From contig JAFRXY010000031.1 of NCBI GenBank assembly GCA_017441385.1, forward strand, positions 1-47,686: DNA of 47,686 nt, given 5' to 3'. How positions within the stretch are numbered: position 1 is the stretch's first letter; each line of letters opens with the position of its first letter. The translations under genes and the position numbers were made by a program. This document shows positions 33,008-41,846 of this stretch, piece by piece. The notes below the pieces were generated by a model, which was not told the DNA's origin, searched no databases, and saw only the letters and a program-made list of their open reading frames with translations. This stretch comes from Clostridia bacterium. Lineage in GTDB: Bacteria; Bacillota; Clostridia; Oscillospirales; Acutalibacteraceae.

Positions 33008-33783
33008 ACATTTTAGATCAGCTCGCGGAGCACGCAAGGGAACGCGTGCAGAGGGCGAAGGCGGAAAATCCCCTGAACGCCCTGCGGGAAAGCGCCTTCG
33101 CGCTGCCCAAAGGCACCTTCGCCTTTGAGAATGCCCTGAAAACGCCGGATATTGCCTTCATCTGCGAATGCAAAAAGGCTTCTCCTTCCAAGGGTCTGAT
33201 CGCGCCGGAATTCCCCTACCTTCAGATAGCGGAGGAATATGAAGCCGCGGGAGCCGACGCGATTTCCGTGCTGACCGAACCGAAATGGTTTCTCGGCCGC
33301 GATGACTATCTCAGAGAAATCGCGTCGAAGGTGTCAATTCCCTGCCTGCGCAAGGATTTTACCGTCGATGAATATATGATTTATGAAGCAAGAGTGCTCG
33401 GCGCGTCGGCGGTGCTGCTCATCTGCTCGATTCTCAGCCCTTCACAGCTGAGCGAGTATATGTCTCTCTGTGACGAACTGGGACTGTCGGCATTGGTGGA
33501 AGCGCACGATGAAGCCGAAATTCAGGCCGCCCTGAACGCGGGCGCGAGAGTGGTGGGCGTGAACAACCGGAATTTAAAGGATTTCACGGTGGACACCTCC
33601 AACAGCCAAAGACTGCGTTCGCTGCTGCCTTCCGGCGTGCTGTTCGTATCCGAAAGCGGCGTGAAAAGCGCGGAGGATGTGGCCGATCTAAGGAAAATCG
33701 GCGCGGACGCGGTGCTGATCGGCGAAACGCTCATGCGTGCGACCGACAAGGCGGCCAAGCTGCGGGAGCTGAAAGGAATTTAA
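33004..33783 (+). CDS. trpC: Indole-3-glycerol-phosphate synthase
   Basis: Closes the indole ring from carboxyphenylaminodeoxyribulose phosphate. 259 residues, a TIM barrel. Lys in [14 protein letters not shown] (about residues 54-67) and the [34 protein letters not shown] and SESGV strand ends mark the active site. Not fused to trpF: trpF follows one base later as its own gene. Confidence 0.96.
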   Translation: MNILDQLAEHARERVQRAKAENPLNALRESAFALPKGTFAFENALKTPDIAFICECKKASPSKGLIAPEFPYLQIAEEYEAAGADAISVLTEPKWFLGRDDYLREIASKVSIPCLRKDFTVDEYMIYEARVLGASAVLLICSILSPSQLSEYMSLCDELGLSALVEAHDEAEIQAALNAGARVVGVNNRNLKDFTVDTSNSQRLRSLLPSGVLFVSESGVKSAEDVADLRKIGADAVLIGETLMRATDKAAKLRELKGI

Positions 33784-33784
33784 A

Positions 33785-34390
33785 ATGACCAGAATCAAGC
33801 TATGCGGACTGACGCGGACAATGGACATTCAGGCCGCCAACGGGCTGCGACCCGATTATGTCGGCTTTGTCTTTTTTGCAAAGAGCAGGCGCAATCTTTC
33901 CCCGAAACAGGCGGCGAAGCTGAAAGAAGCGCTTGATCCGGGCATTCAGGCGGTGGGCGTATTCGTCGACGAAGCGCCGGAGAAAATCGCCCTTCTGCTG
34001 GAAGAAGGGGTGATTGACGTCGCACAGCTTCACGGGCAGGAGGATATTTCTTACTTTAACCGTCTGCGCGAGCTGACCGGCAAGCCCATCATAAAGGCTT
34101 TCCGTGTGGAAAAGCCGGAGGACTGCCTCGCTGCTGAGAATTTCCCCTCGGAATACCTGCTGCTGGATTCCGGCATGGGCAGCGGCGTGACCTTCGACTG
34201 GTCGGCGGTGGCGGGGGTAAAGCGGGACTTCTTTCTCGCGGGAGGACTTTCCCCGGAAAACGTCGCCGACGCAATAAAGAATATTCATCCCTTTGGCGTG
34301 GACGTAAGCTCCGGCATAGAGAGCGACGGAGTCAAGGATTATCAAAAAATGGCGGCATTCGTGGCCGCAGTCAGAAAGGAAGAGGCGTAA
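33785..34390 (+). CDS. trpF: Phosphoribosylanthranilate isomerase
   Basis: Isomerises phosphoribosylanthranilate. 201 residues. KLCGLTR at the start carries the catalytic Cys, [10 protein letters not shown] follows, and [14 protein letters not shown] and [11 protein letters not shown] mark the phosphate-binding half. Begins one base after trpC and its TAA shares a base with the trpB ATG. Confidence 0.95.
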   Translation: MTRIKLCGLTRTMDIQAANGLRPDYVGFVFFAKSRRNLSPKQAAKLKEALDPGIQAVGVFVDEAPEKIALLLEEGVIDVAQLHGQEDISYFNRLRELTGKPIIKAFRVEKPEDCLAAENFPSEYLLLDSGMGSGVTFDWSAVAGVKRDFFLAGGLSPENVADAIKNIHPFGVDVSSGIESDGVKDYQKMAAFVAAVRKEEA

Positions 34391-35580
34391 TGACCAATCC
34401 CAAGGGACGGTTCGGAATTCACGGCGGTCAGTATATCCCCGAAACGCTGATGAACGCCGTGATTGAACTGGAAGAAGCCTACAACTTCTACAAGAACGAC
34501 CCGCAATTCAACGCGGAGCTGAGCGAGCTTTTCAACGAGTACGCGGGAAGGCCTTCCCGCCTGTATCACGCCGCCAAAATGACGGAAGACCTCGGCGGCG
34601 CGAAGATTTATCTCAAGCGCGAAGATCTCAATCACACCGGCGCACACAAGATCAACAACGTGCTGGGGCAGGCCCTGCTCGCCAAGAAGATGGGCAAGAC
34701 CCGCCTGATCGCCGAAACCGGCGCGGGACAGCACGGTGTGGCGACCGCCACGGCCGCCGCCCTGATGGGCATGGAGTGCGTGGTCTTCATGGGCGAGCAG
34801 GACACCAAGCGTCAGGCGCTCAACGTCTACCGCATGAAGCTGCTGGGCGCGGAGGTGATTCCCGTCAAGACCGGAACGGCGACGCTGAAAGACGCGGTTT
34901 CGGAGGCCATGCGCGAATGGACTTCCCGCATAGCCGACACCCATTACTGCCTCGGCTCGGTCATGGGGCCGCACCCTTTCCCCACCATTGTGCGGGACTT
35001 TCAGGCGGTTATCTCCAAGGAGATCAAGGAACAGATGCTGCGGAAGGAAGGACGGCTGCCCGACGCGGTGATCGCCTGTGTCGGCGGCGGCTCCAACGCC
35101 ATCGGCAGCTTCTATCACTTCATCGGGGACAAAGACGTCCGGCTTATCGGCTGTGAAGCGGCGGGGCGCGGCATTGACACCTTTGAAACGGCCGCCACCA
35201 TTTCCACCGGTCGCGTCGGTATTTTCCACGGTATGAAATCCTATTTCTGTCAGGACAAATTCGGGCAGATCGCACCGGTCTATTCCATTTCAGCGGGTCT
35301 GGACTACCCCGGTGTAGGGCCGGAGCACGCCTACCTGCACGACATCGGACGGGCGGAATATGTCGCGATTACCGACGAGGAAGCGGTGCAGGCGTTTGAA
35401 TACCTTGCCCGCACGGAGGGCATTATTCCCGCCATTGAATCGGCGCACGCCGTCGCCTATGCCATGAAGCTGGCGCCGACGCTGGCGAAGGACAGAATCA
35501 TCGTCATTACCGTCTCCGGGCGGGGCGACAAGGACTGCGCCGCCATCGCCCGTTACAGAGGGGAGGATATTCATGAGTAA
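34390..35580 (+). CDS. trpB: Tryptophan synthase beta chain
   Basis: Pyridoxal-phosphate enzyme joining indole and serine. 396 residues, standard TrpB1. PLP lysine in [20 protein letters not shown] (about residue 85); PLP phosphate loop [12 protein letters not shown] (about residues 231-242); [18 protein letters not shown] also present. It overlaps trpA by eight bases. Confidence 0.97.
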   Translation: MTNPKGRFGIHGGQYIPETLMNAVIELEEAYNFYKNDPQFNAELSELFNEYAGRPSRLYHAAKMTEDLGGAKIYLKREDLNHTGAHKINNVLGQALLAKKMGKTRLIAETGAGQHGVATATAAALMGMECVVFMGEQDTKRQALNVYRMKLLGAEVIPVKTGTATLKDAVSEAMREWTSRIADTHYCLGSVMGPHPFPTIVRDFQAVISKEIKEQMLRKEGRLPDAVIACVGGGSNAIGSFYHFIGDKDVRLIGCEAAGRGIDTFETAATISTGRVGIFHGMKSYFCQDKFGQIAPVYSISAGLDYPGVGPEHAYLHDIGRAEYVAITDEEAVQAFEYLARTEGIIPAIESAHAVAYAMKLAPTLAKDRIIVITVSGRGDKDCAAIARYRGEDIHE

Positions 35581-36346
35581 GATTGCAAACGCGTTCGCCG
35601 GGGGGAAGGCCTTCATTCCCTTCATCACCTGCGGCGACCCCGATATGGAAACCACCGCCGCCGTCGTGCGTGCGGCAGTTGCGAACGGCGCGGATCTGAT
35701 TGAGCTGGGCATTCCCTTCTCCGACCCCACCGCCGAAGGCCCCGTCATTCAGGGGGCGAATCTCCGCGCACTGGAAGGCGGCGCGACCACCGACAGGGTA
35801 TTCGAATTGGTGAAGGATCTGCGGAGGGACGTGTCGGTGCCGATGGTATTCATGACCTACGCCAATGTGGTCTTTTCCTATGGCGCGGAGAAATTCATCT
35901 CGGCCTGCGGTGAAATCGGCATTGACGGGTTGATTCTGCCCGATCTGCCCTTTGAGGAAAAGGAGGAATTCCTGCCGCTCTGCCATGAGTACGGCGTCGA
36001 TCTCATTTCGCTCATTGCCCCGACCTCGGAGAACCGCATTGCCATGATCGCCCGTGAAGCCGAGGGCTTTATATACCTTGTGTCCAGCCTCGGCGTGACA
36101 GGAATGAGAAGCGAGATCAAGACCGATCTGGCCTCCATAGTGGCAGTTATCAGGGAAAACACAACCATTCCCTGTGCGATTGGCTTCGGCATTTCCACTC
36201 CCGAACAGGCGCGGAAGATGGCGGTCATTTCCGACGGCGCGATTGTCGGCTCGGCGATTATCAGGCTGCTGGAGCAGCACGGCAAGGACGCGCCTTCCTA
36301 TGTCGGCGAATACGTGAAAAGCATGAAGGACGCAATTTCGGAATAA
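35573..36346 (+). CDS. trpA: Tryptophan synthase alpha chain
   Basis: Splits indole-glycerol phosphate and channels indole to TrpB. 257 residues. Catalytic Glu in [19 protein letters not shown] (about residue 45) and Asp in [14 protein letters not shown] (about residue 126) are present, as is GFGISTPEQ for the phosphate. Last gene of the operon; the order E-G-D-C-F-B-A is complete and tightly overlapping. Confidence 0.97.
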   Translation: MSKIANAFAGGKAFIPFITCGDPDMETTAAVVRAAVANGADLIELGIPFSDPTAEGPVIQGANLRALEGGATTDRVFELVKDLRRDVSVPMVFMTYANVVFSYGAEKFISACGEIGIDGLILPDLPFEEKEEFLPLCHEYGVDLISLIAPTSENRIAMIAREAEGFIYLVSSLGVTGMRSEIKTDLASIVAVIRENTTIPCAIGFGISTPEQARKMAVISDGAIVGSAIIRLLEQHGKDAPSYVGEYVKSMKDAISE

Positions 36347-36348
36347 AA

Positions 36349-36387
36349 AACAGCGGCATGTCGGTTACGGAAACCGGCATGCCGCTG
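36349..36387. terminator. Bidirectional terminator between trpA and the DUF6465 gene
   Basis: CAGCGGCATG (36351-36360) with CATGCCGCTG (36378-36387), inner GGTT/AACC pairing. On the minus strand it is followed by TTTTTT; on the plus strand the T-run is poor. Confidence 0.75.
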
Positions 36388-36436
36388 TCATTATCTTTGA
36401 AGCAAAAGGTATGCGCGAAAATAATCCATAAGGGAA

Positions 36437-36835
36437 TTAGCAGAAGTAAACGTCCATCGCGACGGCTTCTTCGCCGGCCACGATATAGGCCTTGCTCTCT
36501 TCGGGCTTGACATAGATCTTGATATCCTTGTCCTCGCCGACGGTGAGCTTTGCGTTCTTGACGATCTCATCCACAGCAACCTGTACGCCGCCGAACTCGA
36601 TGAAGACTTCTGTCTTGACTTCAGGCTTGACCTCAGCCTTGGCTTCTGCCTTGACTTCCTCTTTCACTTCGGCTTTTTCTGCCTTGGGGGCAGCCTTCTT
36701 TGCGGGAGTCTTCTTTGCGGGCTTCTTAGCGGGAACTTCAACAGCATCTTCCACTGCCGCGGCCTCTGCCTTTACTTCTTCCTTAACTTCCTTAACCTCT
36801 GCCGCTGCGGCAGCTGCCTTCTTTCTGGGTGCCAT
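36437..36835 (-). CDS. DUF6465-like protein with Lys/Ala-rich tail domain
   Basis: 132 residues. The first 70 residues are Lys, Ala, Glu and Pro in AKKPAKKTPAKKAA-like runs, similar to histone-H1-like tails. The last 58 form a small domain (VFIEFGGVQVAVDEIVKNAK ... DIKIYVKPEESKAYIV) seen in DUF6465 proteins of Clostridia. SD AAAGGGG and a perfect promoter upstream suggest high expression. DNA or polyanion binding by the tail is possible; no function is established. Confidence 0.75.
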   Translation of the reverse strand: MAPRKKAAAAAAEVKEVKEEVKAEAAAVEDAVEVPAKKPAKKTPAKKAAPKAEKAEVKEEVKAEAKAEVKPEVKTEVFIEFGGVQVAVDEIVKNAKLTVGEDKDIKIYVKPEESKAYIVAGEEAVAMDVYFC

Positions 36836-36908
36836 AATTTTTTACCCCTTTCAGTTTTTCGTAAATAAGTTGATTGACAAGCACAAGGCTTGATCAATTG
36901 ACTTGCAT

Positions 36909-36937
36909 ATTATACACCTATTTTTCCCAAATGTCAA
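36909..36937 (-). promoter_or_regulatory. Promoter of the DUF6465 gene (perfect consensus)
   Basis: On the minus strand TTGACA (36932-36937), 17 bp, TATAAT (36909-36914). An imperfect inverted repeat (about 36866-36904) lies in the leader. Confidence 0.85.
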
Positions 36938-37062
36938 ACTTATACAAAATAAAATTTCATATTTGTAGCCATCGACAAAAAAATACAATACGACACGCAA
37001 TTTATAATTCAATTTTGATTAAAATTGACCGTCAAACAGGCGGTTTCAAAGAGGAAAGGCGG

Positions 37063-37482
37063 TCAGGCTTCCTCCGCTTCCGGCTCCGGCGCGGCGTTTT
37101 TCTTGATAAACTCCAGCTTGTAGCCGTGGGCGTACAGTTCCAGCATAGCGCCTATAAAAGAATAAAGCAGATTATGCCCCCAGCTGATACTGCCCATCGT
37201 GATATGGTCAACGATAATCAGCAGCACGTAAAAACCGAAATACGCGTAAATATAATGCCTCACCATGGAACCCAGCTTCTTGTTGCGGAAGTGCCACCTC
37301 ACGCTGCGGAACATCAGCGCACAGGCCGTCACCAGAAACATGGCGGCAAAAATCAGAAACAGCGTACCCACAACGTAATACGGCTTGCCGATAATGCCCC
37401 TTCTCACAAGACCTACCATGATCAGGAAAAACAGAACGGCGAAAAAGCCGCCTGCCTGATTGATGTACTTAAACAGCTTCAT
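37063..37482 (-). CDS. Four-helix membrane protein, unknown
   Basis: 139 residues, about four hydrophobic helices (near 12-28, 36-56, 78-95 and 100-118) and an acidic tail (PEPEAEEA). Not recognised. Its start overlaps the stop of the GNAT gene by four bases, so it is translated with it. Confidence 0.7.
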   Translation of the reverse strand: MKLFKYINQAGGFFAVLFFLIMVGLVRRGIIGKPYYVVGTLFLIFAAMFLVTACALMFRSVRWHFRNKKLGSMVRHYIYAYFGFYVLLIIVDHITMGSISWGHNLLYSFIGAMLELYAHGYKLEFIKKNAAPEPEAEEA

Positions 37483-38042
37483 CTGACAATCTCCTTCTTA
37501 TCATAATCCTCGCTCAGCAGCCCGTAATGCGCCACGTCGTAAAACACGCCGTCCTTCATTATCTCCTGCCTTGCGACGCCCTCAAATTCAAATCCCAGCT
37601 TGTCCAGCACCCGGCGGGAGGCTTCATTGTCCGTCATGCACACCGCGCCTACGCGGTTAAGGTCGAGCCTTCCGAACGCGTAATCCAGTATGATCCTGCC
37701 CGCTTCGGTGGCAATGCCCCTGTTCCACATGTCGGGGTGAATGTAGTAGGCGAGCGTCGCGTGACGGCACCGGCTGTTCACATTCACAATGCCGATGTTG
37801 CCGATCAGCCGGTCGGTTTCTTTTTCAAAAATTCCGAATTCATAGGAGGTGCCGGTCCGTCGGCAATTGGCATTGAATTTGATCCACCAGCGGGCGTGAT
37901 CCACATCGAATTCCCGCTGAATGTTGTAGGTCGTGCGGTATATCTCGTCGCGTGAAGTCATGTCGGAAAGCGCCTGCGCGTCGCTGGCTCTGTATGCCCT
38001 GAGATAAATCCTGTCGCCCGTCAGTCTGCCGCTCTTCCACAT
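37479..38042 (-). CDS. GNAT acetyltransferase, RimJ/RimL type
   Basis: 187 residues from the ATG at 38042 (SD AAAGGAGCG). Starts GRLTGDRIYLRAYRASDAQAL; acetyl-CoA-binding region YYIHPDMWNRGIATEAGRIILDYAF; ends with NEASRRVLDKLGFEFEGVAR. This is the pattern of RimJ/RimL-like N-acetyltransferases. The substrate (protein N-terminus or small molecule) cannot be told. Confidence 0.87.
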   Translation of the reverse strand: MWKSGRLTGDRIYLRAYRASDAQALSDMTSRDEIYRTTYNIQREFDVDHARWWIKFNANCRRTGTSYEFGIFEKETDRLIGNIGIVNVNSRCRHATLAYYIHPDMWNRGIATEAGRIILDYAFGRLDLNRVGAVCMTDNEASRRVLDKLGFEFEGVARQEIMKDGVFYDVAHYGLLSEDYDKKEIVR

Positions 38043-38129
38043 GATTCTCGCTCCTTTCATTATTCACTGTTCTACATTCTTTATTCACTGGACTGAAACA
38101 ATCGGTATTCGCCTGACCTTATTGCGTGT

Positions 38130-38250
38130 CCGGGCTGGTCTTGCTCGGTCGCTACGCTCCCTCTCGAGGGCAGAGCCCTCGACCTCCCGCAAGGGCTCTG
38201 CTTTGGGAAAAAGACCCGGCAGGGATCCAGACCCATGCACCCCATTATTG
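38130..38250. repeat. GC-rich hairpin-forming intergenic element
   Basis: In the aspS-GNAT gap. GCAGAGCCCT (38170-38179) pairs with AGGGCTCTGC (38192-38201), and CGAGGGC/GCCCTCG forms an alternative hairpin over the same bases. It is followed by a GGGAAAAAGACCCGGCAGGGA stretch near 38207. It looks like a dispersed non-coding repeat of the type common in Ruminococcaceae genomes; only one copy is in this window. Confidence 0.4.
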
Positions 38251-38270
38251 GCGCTGCGCACTTTCTTCTT

Positions 38271-40049
38271 TTATTTCTTTATTACCGCTATTCCCAACTC
38301 CGCCAGCTGCTTCTCGTCAACCGGCTGCGGCGCGTTGGTCATCGGCTCGCTCGCGTCCTTCACCTTCGGGAATGCCACTACGTCGCGCAGCGATTCCGCC
38401 TTGCACATCAGCATGACCAGTCTGTCCAGACCTATGCCGAAGCCGCCGTGCGGCGGCGCACCGTATTGGAACGCGTCGGTCAGGAATCCGAACTTCTCCT
38501 GCGCCTGCTCCGGTGTGAAGCCCAGTGCCTCAAACATCTTCTCCTGCAATTCGGGGTCGGTGATTCTGATGGAACCGGATGACAGCTCAATACCGTTCAG
38601 CACAAGGTCGTAAGCCTTCGCGTAGACCTTCTCCGGCGCGTTGTCGAGGTACTGGATGCATTCGTCCAGCGGAGCGGTGAAGGGATGATGCATCGCGTCC
38701 CAGCTCTGTGTCTCGTCGTTGTACTCAAAGAAGGGGAATTCCACGACAAAGAGGAAGTTAAAGGTGTCGGGAATAATGCCCAGCCGCTTGGCCGTTTCCT
38801 GACGCAGAGCGCCGAGCACCGGCAGGGTCACCTTATTCCTGTCGGCGACAAAAAGCACCACGTCGCCCTTCTCCGCGCCCATTCTGGAAAGAATCGCGTC
38901 GAGCTGCCCTTCGCCGAGGAATTTGGCAAAGGTGCAGGTGGGCGTTTCGTCCGCCCAGCGAATCCACGCGAGCCCCTTCGCGCCGATGCCCTTGACGTAT
39001 TCCACCAGCTTGTCGATTTCCTTGCGGGTGTAGATCTTCGCGCCGTCCTTCAGGCAGATGCCGCGCACGCTGCCGCCGTTTTCAATAGCGGAAGTGAACA
39101 CGCCGAAGCCGGTCTGCCCCGCGATGTCGGAGATATCGGTGATTTCCATGCCGTAACGGGTATCCGGCTTGTCGGAACCGTAGCGGGACATGGCTTCGTT
39201 GTAGGTGATTCTCGGCAGCGGCAGGGGAATGTCAATGCCCATCGTTTCCTTCATCAGGAACTTTATAAAACCTTCCTCCCACGGAAGCACATCCTCCACC
39301 TTGTCGACAAAGCTCATTTCCACGTCGATCTGGGTGAATTCCGGCTGGCGGTCGGCTCTCAAATCCTCGTCGCGGAAGCAGCGGGCGAGCTGGAAGTATT
39401 TGTCGAAGCCCGACACCATCAGAAGCTGCTTGTAGAGCTGCGGCGACTGAGGGAGGGCGTAGAAGCTGCCGTTGTGGACACGGCTGGGAATGATGTAGTC
39501 TCTTGCTCCTTCGGGAGTGGACTTGATCATCATGGGGGTTTCGATTTCGATAAATCCGTTGTCGGAGAAAAATCTTCTTGTGGCCTGCATGACCTGATGC
39601 TTGAAGAGGATATTCTTCATCAGCACCGGACGGCGAAGGTCGAGGTAGCGGTTCTTTAAACGGATATCCTCGCCGGTCTTGCAGTTGTCGGTGATTTCAA
39701 AGGCGGGCGTGACGGCCTTGTTGAGAATGCGAAGCTCGGTGACAGCGATTTCAATGTCGCCGGTTGGAATTTCGGGATTCTTGGACGAACGCTCGCGGAC
39801 GGTTCCGACGGCGGCGAGGACGTACTCGCTGCGGCAGGACTTCGCCTTTTCAAAGACGGCTCTGTCGGTGGTGTCGTCAAAGGTCAATTGCAGAATTCCC
39901 GTGCGGTCGCGCAGGTCGATGAAGATCAGCCCGCCCTTGTCGCGCTGCTTCTGCACCCAGCCGCAGACGGTGACGGTTTCTCCGATGTTTCCGGCCCGCA
40001 GCACGCCGCAGTAATGGCTGCGCCTGAGGCCTGTCAGTGTTTCAGACAT
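38271..40049 (-). CDS. aspS: Aspartyl-tRNA synthetase
   Basis: Charges tRNA-Asp. 592 residues, bacterial type with the GAD insert. N-terminal OB-fold (TVCGWVQKQRDKGGLIFIDLRDRTG), class II motif 2 around FQLARCFRDEDLRADRQPEFTQID (about residues 215-238), and motif 3 GFGIGLDRLVMLM near the C-terminus. SD GGAGG before the ATG at 40049. It probably has its own promoter in the short gap upstream. Confidence 0.97.
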   Translation of the reverse strand: MSETLTGLRRSHYCGVLRAGNIGETVTVCGWVQKQRDKGGLIFIDLRDRTGILQLTFDDTTDRAVFEKAKSCRSEYVLAAVGTVRERSSKNPEIPTGDIEIAVTELRILNKAVTPAFEITDNCKTGEDIRLKNRYLDLRRPVLMKNILFKHQVMQATRRFFSDNGFIEIETPMMIKSTPEGARDYIIPSRVHNGSFYALPQSPQLYKQLLMVSGFDKYFQLARCFRDEDLRADRQPEFTQIDVEMSFVDKVEDVLPWEEGFIKFLMKETMGIDIPLPLPRITYNEAMSRYGSDKPDTRYGMEITDISDIAGQTGFGVFTSAIENGGSVRGICLKDGAKIYTRKEIDKLVEYVKGIGAKGLAWIRWADETPTCTFAKFLGEGQLDAILSRMGAEKGDVVLFVADRNKVTLPVLGALRQETAKRLGIIPDTFNFLFVVEFPFFEYNDETQSWDAMHHPFTAPLDECIQYLDNAPEKVYAKAYDLVLNGIELSSGSIRITDPELQEKMFEALGFTPEQAQEKFGFLTDAFQYGAPPHGGFGIGLDRLVMLMCKAESLRDVVAFPKVKDASEPMTNAPQPVDEKQLAELGIAVIKK

Positions 40050-40118
40050 ATTTCATTCCTCCAAAAAAATAGCAATGTCAATACAATAATTCTATATAGT
40101 AAGGGCAGATGTTTTCCC

Positions 40119-40496
40119 TTACGGCAGAATACCCAATGCCTCCAGATAGCCTTCCACCAGCATGATCAATATGATTCCCGCAACCACGAGAAATGGAATT
40201 CCGTCGATAACCGCCGGAATCAGCGCAAGGAAGGTATTGCGCCGGGGCTTTGCGGATTTTCTCAGCCCGTAAGCCCAGATGACCGACAGGCAGGACGCGA
40301 GCATGAAGGGAAAGCCGAACGCCATCAGGATAAAGGCGCGTTCATTCTCGGTGAAGGGAATCATCGCCATCGGGTCGGGTTCGGATGTCGGAGGCAGGAA
40401 GCATTTAACGCCGAGATAAGCCGTCATCAAAATGCCGATCACGTAAATCACCGTCACAGCCATCCGGACCGGCAGCGTTTTTTTATTTTCATTCAT
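40119..40496 (-). CDS. Small membrane protein, unknown
   Basis: About 125 residues with three hydrophobic helices (near 11-30, 52-74 and 92-113). Not recognised. Start is either ATG 40496 or GTG 40499; both overlap the end of the DUF2809 gene, so the two are coupled. Confidence 0.65.
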   Translation of the reverse strand: MNENKKTLPVRMAVTVIYVIGILMTAYLGVKCFLPPTSEPDPMAMIPFTENERAFILMAFGFPFMLASCLSVIWAYGLRKSAKPRRNTFLALIPAVIDGIPFLVVAGIILIMLVEGYLEALGILP

Positions 40497-40890
40497 CACA
40501 ACGTCCCCATATTTTCAAAATAATCCATTCCGCCGCGTAAATCAGCAGGGTTCCGGCTGCGTAGCAGAGAATGTCCGCGAAATCCGCCGAGGAGCCTAGA
40601 AGAATTCCCAGCAGACTGCCCTTGGAAATGCCCAGCAGCCCGCACAGATTGAAATACTGCAACACTTCCGCCAGAATGCCCAGCCCGCCGACAGCGGCCG
40701 GCAGCCATACGGCATGACGCACATAAAACATCCGCACCAAGCAGTAGATCAGCGGAATCACCAGCACATCCCCGCCATACGCCCGAAGAAACCCGTGCGC
40801 GAATTTCCCGATGATGATTTCAACCGCCAGCAGCAAAATAAATCCGAACAAAGCGGAAATTCTCTTATTCTTATCACTCATTTTTTTCAT
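40489..40890 (-). CDS. DUF2809 membrane protein
   Basis: 133 residues, four membrane segments. FGFILLLAVEIIIGKF, then GGDVLVIPLIYCLVRMF and ADFADILCYAAGTL match the DUF2809 pattern (related in shape to VanZ-like proteins). Function unknown. The SD is weak; ATG 40881 is an alternative. A short intergenic repeat lies just upstream. Confidence 0.75.
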   Translation of the reverse strand: MKKMSDKNKRISALFGFILLLAVEIIIGKFAHGFLRAYGGDVLVIPLIYCLVRMFYVRHAVWLPAAVGGLGILAEVLQYFNLCGLLGISKGSLLGILLGSSADFADILCYAAGTLLIYAAEWIILKIWGRCDE

Positions 40891-40899
40891 TCCAGCGCG

Positions 40900-40950
40900 A
40901 AGCGCTTTGACACTATTATCTATAATCTATTATCTATTATCTTAGCGGCG
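40900..40950 (-). repeat. Short intergenic repeat, copy C (divergent)
   Basis: On the minus strand: CGCTAAG, then four ATAATAGAT-like units, then a GCGCTTCGCGC mini hairpin. The order matches copies A and B, again just before a start codon. Confidence 0.45.
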
Positions 40951-40965
40951 CAACCGCGCCGCGCT

Positions 40966-41841
40966 TCAGTCCCACCAGAAGTACCAGAAGGGGGATTTTG
41001 TCAGATTGTCCGCGAGGGTTCGGAGGTTGTATTCGTCGGCGTACTGTTCCACGCGATCCTGACAGAAATAGTATTGCTCTTTCGCCAGCGCGTAGGCTTC
41101 TTCCATGTCGGTCGGCAGATCAGACACCCGGAATTCCAGCTCGTCGGAAGTCACGCAGCAGATCACCGCGCGGTATTTGTCATACCAGCGCTTTGCCATC
41201 GCCAGCAGCTCTTCCGGCGCGGGACATTCGTTCCAGCCGCCCATCGGCAGCCACGCCGCAACCTGCCACGGCTCGGCGGCGGGTATTTTTGCGAGCAGCA
41301 GCTCATGGGATTTTTGGGTGTCGTCATCAAAGGGCGCGGAAAAGCTGTCGCGTGAAAATTCAAAATAGATTTCCTCGCCTCCCCATTCTTCTTCCAGATC
41401 AAATTCCTCGTCCTCGGCGCTCTCCGCCATGCGCGTCCGCAAGAAATCCTCCGCGTCCGTGTCACGAAGCCCCGCGATCATGCTGTCACGGTAAGCGTGC
41501 AGCCTGCTTTTTTCCCCGTCGGTGAGCGCAAACCCTTCCTTCAGCGCGAATTGGCGATCCTGATATCCGGAACTGCGGTTCAGAAAGTCCGACAAACCCG
41601 CGTTGTCATACAGCATTTCCGCAAGGTTGACTTCATTCGTCGCGATCAGCACGGGAACATACCCCTGTTCATTCCCCTCCGCGACGGCGTTATTGAATCG
41701 CCTGACTGTCTCGCCGTATGCGGTGCCTTGCGGAATGTATTCATACGGGCAGTCAAGATAAGCGGCAATGGCGCGGCTGACGGCGCTCGGTTCCGACGGT
41801 GGCTGTTCCTTGCCGGGGAATATTCTTCTCAAAATGCCCAT
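40966..41841 (-). CDS. DUF4253 domain protein
   Basis: 291 residues, acidic, no signal or membrane helix. The C-terminal 110 residues (WQVAAWLPMGGWNECP ... YDKYRAVICCVTSDELEF ... EEAYALAKEQYYFCQDRV) match DUF4253, a domain often found among immunity-like or stress-associated proteins. Function unknown. It lies five bases downstream of hisS on the same strand. Confidence 0.8.
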   Translation of the reverse strand: MGILRRIFPGKEQPPSEPSAVSRAIAAYLDCPYEYIPQGTAYGETVRRFNNAVAEGNEQGYVPVLIATNEVNLAEMLYDNAGLSDFLNRSSGYQDRQFALKEGFALTDGEKSRLHAYRDSMIAGLRDTDAEDFLRTRMAESAEDEEFDLEEEWGGEEIYFEFSRDSFSAPFDDDTQKSHELLLAKIPAAEPWQVAAWLPMGGWNECPAPEELLAMAKRWYDKYRAVICCVTSDELEFRVSDLPTDMEEAYALAKEQYYFCQDRVEQYADEYNLRTLADNLTKSPFWYFWWD

Positions 41842-41846
41842 GATGT

